NCBI GenBank assembly: GCA_031265105.1
Contig: JAISDC010000230.1
Location: forward strand, 1-40,567
Source of the DNA: Verrucomicrobiales bacterium
GTDB lineage: Bacteria > Verrucomicrobiota > Verrucomicrobiia > Methylacidiphilales > JAAUTS01
Length of the DNA: 40,567 bases
Direction: 5' to 3'
In this document: one piece after another, positions 31,734-40,100 of the stretch
Numbering within the stretch: position 1 is the stretch's first letter
Layout of the letters: each line of letters starts with the position of its first letter
Made by a program: the position numbers and the translations under genes
Notes under the pieces: model-generated
What the model saw: only the letters and a program-made list of their open reading frames with translations
What the model was told of the DNA's origin: nothing
Database searches by the model: none

Positions 31734-32580
31734 ATGGAAGCTAAAAATCTGTATATAATTTTAAGTATGTGTAACGTAAGTCGGATGAGGAAAGGTCGAC
31801 AGTACCCCAGTGATATCAGCCGAACGCAATTTGCGGAGATCAAACCACTATTGGAAAGCGCACGGAAAAAGACCCGCCCACGCGAGGTGGATTTATACGA
31901 AGTGTTCTGTGCGGTGCTGTATGTGCTGCGCAGTGGGTGCCAGTGGCGGATGCTTCCCGATGGGTTCCCCAAGTGGCGCACGGTTTATTCCTACTGGCAA
32001 ATCTGGAATGCCGTTAACGATACTGAGAGCCTGTTACCACAGGCCCTTAAAAAAATCGGTTGGCGCGGCCCGCGTTCGCCTTGGGCGCAACGCCCAGCCC
32101 AGCCTACTAATCATTGACGCCCAGCGCGTGCAGAACACCGACAGCGCCAGACACAAGGGGTATGACGCTGGCAAAAAGGTTGCCGGTAGCAAACGCCATC
32201 TGGCGGTGAATACGCAAGGTTTGCCACATGGCCTCATTGTCACCACCGCCAATGTCACCGACCGCCACGGTGCCACCAAACTGCTGTGCCAGCAACGCAC
32301 CGAGTTACAGTCCATCCACACCAGCCTGACCGATAGCGGCTACAGTGGCACCACTTTCGCCCAGGCGGTCAACCAATGGCTACCACACGCCAAGGTGCAA
32401 ATCGTCAAGCGTTTGGAGCAAGCTACTTTCGTGGTGTTGCCCAAACGCTGGATTGTCGAGCGCACCTTTGCCTGGCAGGATAAACATCGCCGCCGCTGGA
32501 AAAACTGCGAATGCCTCCTCAACTCTTCACTCCAATTCGCCATCCTCGTCCTGTTCGCTTTGCTCCTCAATAGATTATGA
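31734..32580 (+). pseudogene. IS5-family transposase, two frames
   Basis: The first frame (31734-32117) encodes the N-terminal part: RKGRQYPSDISRTQFAEIKPLLESARKKTRPREVDLYEVFCAVLYVLRSGCQWRMLPDGFPKWRTVYSYW. The second, open from 31810, encodes the catalytic part to 32580: PSLLIIDAQRVQNTDSARHKGYDAGKKV (first Asp), SLTDSGYSGTTF (second Asp) and KRWIVERTFAWQDKHRRR (Glu). Alignment to IS5 relatives needs a +1 or -2 shift near 32080-32117. It could be programmed, as in some IS5 groups, or a mutation. AAGGAAGG lies before ATG 31734; MRKGR at 31782 is the likelier family start. Confidence 0.85.
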
Positions 32581-32590
32581 ACAGGCTCTT
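32573..32590 (+). repeat. Likely right terminal inverted repeat of the IS5-type element
   Basis: GATTATGAACAGGCTCTT overlaps the transposase stop and, read on the other strand (AAGAGCCTGTTCATAATC), resembles ends of IS5-group elements as I remember them. I found no matching left end upstream of 31734, so the element may be truncated there. Confidence 0.5.
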
Positions 32591-32622
32591 AAAGTTTTTG
32601 CCGAGAGACGTACATCTCCCTT

Positions 32623-32668
32623 CCGCTGACGATATATTTCACCATCAGCGGCTAAAATGCCGCTGAGC
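32623..32668. repeat. Cluster of window-motif copies forming hairpins
   Basis: CCGCTGA (32623-32629) pairs with TCAGCGG (about 32645-32651), and CAGCGGC pairs with GCCGCTG (32660-32666) around TAAAAT. Three half-motifs therefore lie within 46 bases between the IS5-type element and DUF2442. The content is similar to the three gene-end hairpins at 27-29 kb. Confidence 0.75.
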
Positions 32669-32732
32669 ATCTTCCCGCGCCATACGAAAAAGACTTTGCA
32701 CGGCGAAGGGGGGTGCGGTAGGTTAACAAGTC

Positions 32733-33014
32733 ATGAAACTCGTTGAAGCCAAGCCGTTGAAAGATTACCGGCTGTTCCTGCATTATTCCGACGGCACGGC
32801 GGGCGTGGTGGACTTGTCGCCGCTGGTCGGGCGCGGGGTGTTTGCCGCTTGGTTGCAACCGGAAAATTTCGCGCAAGTCACTCTCAGCGAGGACGGCGCG
32901 CCGGTATGGGCGGGTGAGATTGATTTGTGCCCCGACGCTTTGTATTTGCAACTGACCGGCCGGCGACCGGAGGAGATGTTTCCCAACCTTAACCTGAGAT
33001 TGGTCCGTGCCTGA
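32733..33014 (+). CDS. DUF2442 protein
   Basis: This 93-residue protein matches DUF2442: KLVEAKPLKDYRLFLHYSDGTAGVVDLSPLVGRGVFAAWLQPENFAQVTL ... AGEIDLCPDALYLQLTG. The family forms a predicted toxin-antitoxin-like pair with DUF4160, which follows here with an 8-base overlap. Function is otherwise not established. TAGGT precedes the ATG. Confidence 0.9.
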   Translation: MKLVEAKPLKDYRLFLHYSDGTAGVVDLSPLVGRGVFAAWLQPENFAQVTLSEDGAPVWAGEIDLCPDALYLQLTGRRPEEMFPNLNLRLVRA

Positions 33015-33267
33015 GATTGCCAGATTTTACGGTTTGGTGATCCGCCTGTATTACGGCGACCATTTGCCGCCGCACTTTCACGTGAGTTACGCGGGGCACG
33101 ACGCCAAGGTTGACATTGACACGCTGTCTGTGTTTGACGGCAAACTGCCGCCGCGCGCGCTGGGGTTGGCGATAGAGTGGGCGAGTTTGCATCAGGATGA
33201 ATTGCGCGCCGCCTTCCGCCAAGCTGCGGCGAATCAGTTGCCGCCGAAGATTAAGCCGCTGCCGTGA
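33007..33267 (+). CDS. DUF4160 protein
   Basis: This 86-residue protein matches DUF4160: PEIARFYGLVIRLYYGDHLPPHFHVSYAGHDAKVDIDTLSVFDGKLPPRALGLAIEWASLHQDEL. The conserved HLPPHFHV and W..H..EL stretches are clear. It starts at GTG 33007, inside the end of the DUF2442 gene, so the two are coupled. It is the fourth such small-gene pair in the window. Confidence 0.9.
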   Translation: MPEIARFYGLVIRLYYGDHLPPHFHVSYAGHDAKVDIDTLSVFDGKLPPRALGLAIEWASLHQDELRAAFRQAAANQLPPKIKPLP

Positions 33268-33308
33268 AGAAAGGAGGCAGCGGTCATTATATGTTGCCAA
33301 ACCACTCC

Positions 33309-33335
33309 CGCTGACCGTGCCCTTCACCATCAGCG
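33309..33335. repeat. Motif hairpin between convergent genes
   Basis: CGCTGACCGTG (33309-33319) and CACCATCAGCG (33325-33335) pair at nine of eleven positions around CCCTT. It lies between the DUF4160 stop and the stop of the minus-strand GT9 gene (33342), where a shared terminator would be useful. Confidence 0.8.
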
Positions 33336-33341
33336 ACATCG

Positions 33342-34397
33342 TCACGATGGAAGATTTTCCAGCAAAACACTCAGCGACACGTCAAGAAACCCATCGTCAC
33401 CGTCAGCGGCGAAAATCACGCGGTCTTGCGGGCCGTCGGGCAGAAAGGCGCTGTCGGTGAGTGTTGCGTGGAACCAGCACACCACCGGCGTGTTCATCAT
33501 TTGCGCGACATGGATGCCGCCGCTGTCGCCGCCGACGTGCAGTTTGGCGCGCGCGATGACCGCGGCGAGTTCGGCGACGTCAAGCTCGCCGGCAAAAATT
33601 TTCCACGGCGTGAAATCCAGCAGCGCCAGCAGCCGGCGGGTTTTCTCCGCCTCGCGCGCGGTCGGGGCGGTGGAGATGACCAGCGGCATGTCAGGCCGCT
33701 GACGGTGAAACTGGTTCAAAAACGCGGCGAGTCGCGCGGGCTGCGGCTCGCGCCGGTCAGCGGTGGTGAACGGGCTGAGATGCATGAAACCGCGTTGGCC
33801 GCCGAGCAATCGGTCAACGCGCCGCTCAACGTCAGCGGGCACGGTCACGTCGAAACGCCGCGCGGCGCTGACGGCGAGGCCGGCGTTTTGCAGAAACCGC
33901 AAATGCAGCCGCCACGCGCTCATGCCGCGGTGCGGTGATTCGGCGCGATGGTTGAAACACAGCCGCCAATGCAACGGCGGGCGCTGACGGTGAGGATGGC
34001 GCGGATAAAACGGCACGCGCCCCAGCCGCAGCGGCGCGCCGGTGGCGAGCGTCAGCCACGCGGCGCGGTCTTGCGCCGCAAAGCTGATGGTGACGTCGAA
34101 TTTTTCCCGGCGCAATTCCAGCAGCAGCGGCAGCGATTGCCACAGCGGCGGCGACTTGGGAAAACGCGGATACCCCCGCGCCCGGTCAATCCACGGACAC
34201 AGCCGCAACAGTTCGACGACATGCGCCGCCGTGATAACCTGCAATTCCGCGCGCGGCCAGAAATCCCGCAACGCGCGCAACGCCGGCAGCGTGTGCACCG
34301 TGTCGCCGAGGAAGCCGAGGTCAATCACCGCGACCTTGCGCGCGGCGCGGGCCAGCTGGAAAAAATTTCGCGCGCTACCTGGTAACGGCTGGCACAT
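33342..34397 (-). CDS. Glycosyltransferase family 9, heptosyltransferase-like
   Basis: This 351-residue GT-B enzyme resembles ADP-heptose:LPS heptosyltransferases (WaaC/WaaF). The N-terminal part has VAVIDLGFLGDTVHTLPALRALRDFWPRAEL. The C-terminal nucleotide-binding part has MHLSPFTTADRREPQP and KLHVGGDSGGIHVAQMMNTPVVCWFH, where the DSG-H segment is the family signature. It would add a heptose-type sugar to the LPS inner core at the cytoplasmic membrane. The FkbM gene lies three bases upstream on the same strand. Window-motif copies are frequent (33397, 33695, 33983). Confidence 0.9.
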   Translation of the reverse strand: MCQPLPGSARNFFQLARAARKVAVIDLGFLGDTVHTLPALRALRDFWPRAELQVITAAHVVELLRLCPWIDRARGYPRFPKSPPLWQSLPLLLELRREKFDVTISFAAQDRAAWLTLATGAPLRLGRVPFYPRHPHRQRPPLHWRLCFNHRAESPHRGMSAWRLHLRFLQNAGLAVSAARRFDVTVPADVERRVDRLLGGQRGFMHLSPFTTADRREPQPARLAAFLNQFHRQRPDMPLVISTAPTAREAEKTRRLLALLDFTPWKIFAGELDVAELAAVIARAKLHVGGDSGGIHVAQMMNTPVVCWFHATLTDSAFLPDGPQDRVIFAADGDDGFLDVSLSVLLENLPS

Positions 34398-34400
34398 TAT

Positions 34401-35192
34401 TCACACCCAACCGAGTTCAATGTTATCCGCCCCGGCTTCACTGATGATGTGCCGCAGCCGTTGCAAGCGGTCCTCCTGGTCGGAGAAAAATTTCTCGTGC
34501 GTTTCCACCACGATATGCCGCGCCAACCGGTAAACCTGCTCGGTTATGAGTCGCTCCACCACCTCAAACTCGCTGCCCTCAATATCCATTTTTATCAACC
34601 AAATCGGCGGCTGGGCCGCCTGACTGCCGGCGCCGAATTCCTGTTTGAGAAACCTGGCGAAGTCCATGACTTGCACCGTGTCATAGGACTGTGCCTGCTC
34701 CCGCCGCTGACGCTGCCACAGCGAGCCGTCCTCATAAGTGGCGCCCGGATTGTCATGGGTGTCGGCCGGCAGGTAAAATTTTGCCGTGCCGTCACTTGCG
34801 CCCAAGGCCGCCTTAAACAACTGTACCCGCCGGTTGCCGGCATATTTGCGCGACAAAAAATTAAACAGCACGGTGTTAGGCTCAAACGCGTAGGAGCTGC
34901 CGCCCTGATGCAATACCGCGTCGGTAAACTTGCCGACATTGGCGCCGCAATCGATGCACACCGCGCCCGGCGGCATTTTATAAAACAGATGATAAAACCG
35001 CCTGGGCACGTGCAGGTTCCACAGTTTCAATTCCAACCCGCCGAACCCGTGCGGATCGGCGATGGCGGCGGCGGTCAGGCGCGGCAATTCAAGTTTGTCG
35101 CGTTTATTGGCATTCCAACTGGCCACTCGGATGCCGCAAATATAAAGCCGTTTCCGTCCTCCCGGAAAAATAGCTTTTTTAAATAATTTCAT
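34401..35192 (-). CDS. FkbM-family methyltransferase
   Basis: This 263-residue protein has the FkbM layout: the SAM-binding stretch AVCIDCGANVGKFTDAVL with the DCGANVG glycine motif, YAFEPNTVLFNFL, and PPIWLIKMDIEGSEFEVVERL, the KMDIEGxE signature. Members methylate sugar hydroxyls or small molecules. Placed between GT25 and GT9, it most likely methylates the LPS or glycan sugar. It contains few window-motif copies and is somewhat less GC-rich than GT9. Confidence 0.92.
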   Translation of the reverse strand: MKLFKKAIFPGGRKRLYICGIRVASWNANKRDKLELPRLTAAAIADPHGFGGLELKLWNLHVPRRFYHLFYKMPPGAVCIDCGANVGKFTDAVLHQGGSSYAFEPNTVLFNFLSRKYAGNRRVQLFKAALGASDGTAKFYLPADTHDNPGATYEDGSLWQRQRREQAQSYDTVQVMDFARFLKQEFGAGSQAAQPPIWLIKMDIEGSEFEVVERLITEQVYRLARHIVVETHEKFFSDQEDRLQRLRHIISEAGADNIELGWV

Positions 35193-35232
35193 AAATATTC
35201 TTTCCTGAATTCATGTTGCACTCCCGTCGCCG

Positions 35233-36045
35233 CTAAAAATTATCAGGTTGCTCCAATCTTTTGTTATAGCGCGCGTTAAATGCCGCCGCCTTGATCCGGC
35301 GCCACCAGTACGCCGGTAATCCCGTGTTGATATAACGCCGGAAAAAACGCCCGATGGTTTTGCGATTGGCCGGCAAACGGCGAACGCGTTCACGTTCGTT
35401 ACCGATGGAGCTGGTTTCGCTGACTGTATCAGTGCCGATGACATACGGCACCAGTGTCCGCGCGCGCATAATGCCGTAGGCGCGAAATTGCAGCCACTGG
35501 TCGGCAACCTGCCACACCGGATGCAACGCCGCCACCATCCGGCGCGCGGCGGCATTGGTAATAAAATAGCCGTGCGTGCCGCCGCAATGTTTGGCGCGAA
35601 TCTCCGCGACCAGGTGCGTGTCGTCCACCGGCCGCGCGCCGCGTTGCGCGTAATGTCGTATGTAGGTCAGCAGAATCAACGCCTCACGGTCAGCGGGATA
35701 AAGTCGCCGCAACTTTTCCACCACCGGCAGTGTCTCCGGTTTCAATTTGGCATCGTCCTCCAAAATCAGCGCGTGACCGATGTCTGCGGCAAGCATCCGC
35801 CGGTAGATATTCAAATGACTAAGCGCGCAGCCAATTTCCGGCAAACTCAGGTCGTTGCCATAACGCAGCGCCTTCCGGCGGTCATAGTTTGCCGCCAGCT
35901 CCGCCGCTGACAGTGAGCGAACGTCCACCGCCGCGACGAGTTCAAACGGTATGCCGAGTGCCGCGAGATGTCGCGTAATGTATTCGCGCCGCGCTGACGC
36001 TGACGCAAGATTGATAACCAAACATTTGACCGCGCCGCGGTTCAC
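35233..36045 (-). CDS. Glycosyltransferase family 25 (LPS), second copy
   Basis: This protein of about 270 residues is a paralogue of the product of 20279-21082. It has KCLVINLASASARREYITRHLAAL, FELVAAVDVRSL, LPEIGCALSHLNIYRRM, HALILEDDAKL and HGYFITNAAARRMVAA. The start at GTG 36045 is supported by GGAGG about seven bases upstream. The frame reaches back to 36081 but that part would read through a motif copy. FkbM and GT9 follow on the minus strand, making a second glycan operon. N-terminal SLSAAELAANYD, like ALSAAALAENYD in the other copy, is motif-encoded in both. Confidence 0.9.
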   Translation of the reverse strand: MNRGAVKCLVINLASASARREYITRHLAALGIPFELVAAVDVRSLSAAELAANYDRRKALRYGNDLSLPEIGCALSHLNIYRRMLAADIGHALILEDDAKLKPETLPVVEKLRRLYPADREALILLTYIRHYAQRGARPVDDTHLVAEIRAKHCGGTHGYFITNAAARRMVAALHPVWQVADQWLQFRAYGIMRARTLVPYVIGTDTVSETSSIGNERERVRRLPANRKTIGRFFRRYINTGLPAYWWRRIKAAAFNARYNKRLEQPDNF

Positions 36046-36081
36046 GGGGCGCCTCCGCTGACGGTGACTTTGTCTGACCAA

Positions 36082-36314
36082 TGATTATTGCCATTGAACC
36101 GGCGAAATGCCGCCGCGTCGCGGAATGGAACTGCCGGTACCCGGCCCGTCATGGCATATCGTCTTGATTGAGGCGCGACCATTTATCACTACATTTTTTA
36201 TCACGGCTTCGATTTATATCAAGCGCGTCATAACTGCCATTTGCTTGCGGCTGCCATGCCAGCCAAACAAATACCCGTTGACGGAATGACTTTTTACAGT
36301 ACAATCAGTAATAA
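36082..36314. other. Intergenic region between divergent genes
   Basis: No convincing gene is seen. It should hold the promoters of the second glycan operon (minus) and the NlpC/P60 gene (plus). A motif copy, CCGCTGACGGTGAC, spans 36055-36068 at its left edge. Confidence 0.5.
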
Positions 36315-37007
36315 GTGAGCAAACAATTCATCAGCATCGTGGCCTGGGGATTTCTCGTTGGCGGCGCTAACGCGCAGTTAACGCCAACGCAACATGCCGC
36401 GCTGGTTGACGAAATGCGCCAGCTCAGCGCCCGGCGCATTGCCTACAACCAGGGCTGGCAGCCGCCCGGTGCCGCCAAAGCCTGGGCGATGGATTGCTCC
36501 AACACTTCCCGGTACATTTACCAAACCGTCTTCGGCCTGCAACTGCCGCGCACCGCTTCCGACCAATATTACGCCTTGAAACAAGTGAAGCGCATTGTTT
36601 ACGCGCCCCGGCTGGCCAACGGCCGGGTGGACACCGAGGCGCTGCTCAGCCAGTTGCGTTCCGGTGATCTGTTGTTCTGGCAATGGACCTATGACATCGA
36701 GCGCGACCCGCCGATCACGCACGTGATGGTTTATCTCGGCCGCACCGCCGACGGCACGCCGAAAATGGCCGGCTCCGCCAGCCGTTCCAAGGGCGAGCAA
36801 ACCAACCGCGGCGGCGTCAATGTTTATGTCTTTGATCCCAACGCCAGCATGGGCGGGGTGAAAAATATCTTCGGCGACTACATCCGCCGCGGCGAATTCG
36901 TCGGCTTCGGCCGCGTCATCAAGCAGGAACCGATCAGCGGCGCCCAGACCGCTGACAGTGTCGGCGGGTATCGCCAGACTGTACCCGCCGTGATGCGGGT
37001 CAATTGA
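36315..37007 (+). CDS. NlpC/P60-like cell-wall peptidase
   Basis: This 230-residue secreted protein has a signal peptide (ISIVAWGFLVGGANA, cut before QLTP) and an NlpC/P60-type core: MDCSNTSRYIYQTVFGLQLPRTASDQYYAL with the catalytic Cys, RSGDLLFWQWTYD and PITHVMVYLG with the His. Such enzymes cut peptide stems in peptidoglycan. The residue after Cys is Ser-Asn, where the family usually has Ser-Gly. The start is GTG 36315, directly after an in-frame stop; no clear Shine-Dalgarno is seen. It converges with the autotransporter gene. ADSVGG near the end is motif-encoded. Confidence 0.85.
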   Translation: MSKQFISIVAWGFLVGGANAQLTPTQHAALVDEMRQLSARRIAYNQGWQPPGAAKAWAMDCSNTSRYIYQTVFGLQLPRTASDQYYALKQVKRIVYAPRLANGRVDTEALLSQLRSGDLLFWQWTYDIERDPPITHVMVYLGRTADGTPKMAGSASRSKGEQTNRGGVNVYVFDPNASMGGVKNIFGDYIRRGEFVGFGRVIKQEPISGAQTADSVGGYRQTVPAVMRVN

Positions 37008-37019
37008 TTGTTTTTTTTT

Positions 37020-37136
37020 CACCACCAAGACACGAAGGCACGAAGGTCTTTTTAACGAAATTTAACCGCTGAGGCGCGGAGACGCGGAGGTTTTTTTAAT
37101 TTTTAAAATAAAACTCCGCGTCTCCGCGTCTCTGCG
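37020..37136. repeat. Composite repeat: single CACGAAG arm plus GCGGAGACGC inverted repeat
   Basis: Bases 37020-37046 are a lone CACGAAG-type arm (CACCACCAAGACACGAAGGC...). Then arms 37067-37089 and 37114-37136 (CGCGGAGACGCGGAG type) match at 21 of 23 positions in inverted orientation around an AT-rich centre. The block separates the convergent NlpC/P60 and autotransporter genes and could stop transcription from both. A fragment of the second type also lies at 5033-5047. Confidence 0.9.
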
Positions 37137-37148
37137 TTGAATGTGCTG

Positions 37149-40100
37149 TTAGAACTGATGCCGGTAGCCGAGGTTCAGGTTCCACGGCACGGTGGTGTGG
37201 TCGCCGAAGATGGCGTCGTATTCCAGGCGCAACTGGTCGAAGGTGGTGATTTGCCACTGGACGCCGGCGCCGCCGAGGAAATACAGGCCGTCGGTATGCA
37301 CGCGCCACACATCGTCAGCGTCGCCGCCGATGTGGACTTTGTTGCCCGCGCTGATTTGCTCCAGCGCGCCGCCGCGCAGATACGGTTGCAAGGTCTGTCC
37401 CTGGTCGCCGAGCTTGAAAGTCCAGCCGCCGCGCACGTTCGCGGCCAACTGGCCAATGTCAGCGGCGTTGACGCGCACGGTCGCCACGTCGCTGGAGTAA
37501 TTGCCGTTGAACAGCCGCAGATACGCGGCCTGCACCGACGGCTCGACAAACGCGCCGCCCGCAAAATCAAAGCGCTTGCCCGCTGACAGTGCCGCGCCGC
37601 CCGCCCAGTTTTTGAAGTCCGCGCGGTCACGGAAATTCACGTCATTGGCGGCGCGCGCGTCGAACGAGTTCTCGGCGTACTGTCCCTTCAGCACCAGGTC
37701 GGCGAACCAGCCCGCCTGATTCAGCCAGGTGCCGTAAAAGCCGCCGTAAAAACTGTTCGTGTCGCCGTCGCCGTTGTTCTTGAAATCATGCCGCGCGCCG
37801 CCGTAGCCGACGAAATAACCGAAGGTCAGCGAGTTGGCGGCGTCGAGCCGCCAGGTCATGTCCGCGCCGAGGTCGATGCCGTAAATCATGTCGGTGAATT
37901 TCTCGACGCCGCTGATGTTGAGCTTCGTGTCGGCCTGGCGCCCGTAGGAACGCGCCCAGAAATCCACGCCGTGATCGCCCTCCTGCCGCCCGTAGGCGAT
38001 GTAGTCCTCGATGCTCTGTTCCGCGCGGAAGCGCGTTTCCGCCAGCCGCCCGCGCAGGCTGTCGAGTTGCGCGAACCATGCCAGCGGCGCCGACGCCGCG
38101 ATGTTCAAAATCGCGTTCGCCGCGCTCATGGTTTTCACGCCGCTGAGCGTCCAGTTTTGCCCGTCGGTCGCCAAGTCATATTTGTACATGCCGGAGTACA
38201 ACGAGCCGCCGTTAAGCGTGAAAGTCGCGCCACTGACACCGCTGATGGTGATAATATCGGTGGCCGCCAGCGCGCCGCCGCTCTTGCCGCTCTTGTCGAT
38301 GAACAGCGTGGTGGCGCCGGAGCTGTCACCGTTGATGAACACGCGGTCAACAATCGGCGCGCCGCCGTCCATGCGCGCGGTCATGTGCAGGGACGAACCG
38401 TCGCCGCCGAGGTAGTCGCCGTACACCGTCAGCGTGCTTTGCGTGTTGCCGTTGCCGAACCGAATCGCACCGAGGTTGGTCACGCCCGCCGAACCGGCGC
38501 GGCCGAATTGCGCGTTCGTGTCGCTGAGGGTGACTTGCGCGCGGAAGGCAATGGTCGTGCTGCCGACGTAGTCGTTGCTCCCGCTGATAACGGTATTGCC
38601 GTTGAAGGTGACGTTCAATTCCTTGGTGCTCGCCAGCGCGCCGAGCCGGACATCGCCGTTCAATTGCAAATCGGGATAATCACCGTCACCGAACGCGAGC
38701 GTGCCGCCGACGTTGAGCCGCGCGCGCCCGTCGTCCACCAGGTTAAGCACCCCGGACGAACCGGCGTTCTGCGCGACGTTCAGGTTGCCGCTGACGGTGA
38801 GTTCGCTGTTATCGATGCGCAACGAGCCGCTACCGACCGGCGCGAAATTCAAGTCACCGTTCACCACCAGCCGGGCGTCCCGTTCGAGAATCACCGTCAC
38901 GTCCGAACCGACACCCTCAGCGACGGTCATGTTATTCACCGTCAGCGTCGAGTTGCGCGAGACGACCGTGGTACCGCTCGCCGCCACGCCACCAGCCAGG
39001 GCAAAGTTACCGACCCTGACCGTGGAGTAACGATCAACACCCAACCACCCCGTCGCGTCCGCGCCTGAGGCCAGCGTCAGATTGCCCGCGGTCAGCGTGG
39101 AATAATCCAACACGTCAAGCGACGCCCACGCATTAGTCCCGGACGCGCCGACGATGTCGCCGGCGAAAATCAGCGTCGAGTGATTGGCCGCGCCCAGCCA
39201 AGCATGGGAGTTTTCGCCGGTTGCCAGATGGTTGGTACCGGTGCCGAGAAATCTTGCGCTGCCGATGTGCAGGCCGAATTGCGTGTAGGAATTTGATCCC
39301 TCGGAAGCATACAGCAAGCCGCTGTTGATGAAGCGCGCACTGACAAAATCCGTGCTCGGCGATTCAATATACACACCACCGCCGCTGTTGTCCAAATGGC
39401 CGATGCTCAAATCACCGTTGTTCGTCCATGATGACGAGTCTTCAACATACACAGCGTAGTACCCGCCGCCGTCATAGCTGATGGTGGCGCTGTTGGTGAC
39501 CAGCGTGCTGTTGTCATACAAATAAATGTGGCCATCCGCGAAGGAACTCCACGTGGAACCATCATCGCCGGACATGTCCAGCGCGCCGCCGACCGTGACC
39601 CGTCCGCTGCCGCTGACGAAGACATAACTGCCCGTGCGAAGGCGTAAGTCGCCATCATTGCGCATGGTCGCCGTGTCGGCGACTTGCAGGATACCGTACG
39701 TATTAATGTAGTTATAAGTGTTGGTTCCGCCGGTGCGAAGACTTTTGCCGGACAACTCCAGCGCGCCGAGATTATGCCACTCGCCGTTGCCGCTAACGGT
39801 GACGTATGCGTCGCCACCGTAGGCCTCCCAAGTGTTGTTGTTAATGAGGGAGCTGTGATCGGTGCCATAAATCCTCGACAGCGCGCCTTCGGTGGTGAAG
39901 GAGCCGTCGCGGATAACAAATTCCGTGCCGGTACCGGAATTGGCGGTGAGCTGGTAGCTGCCGCCGTCCACGAACAAATTGGAAATGAGCACCGGCACGG
40001 TGCTGCTGACGGTGGGATATACCCAACTGTTGGAAATATAGGCGTTATCGTGGTAGCGATTACCTTCATCGCCGGGGATGCCGCTGCGATAATATGAAAT

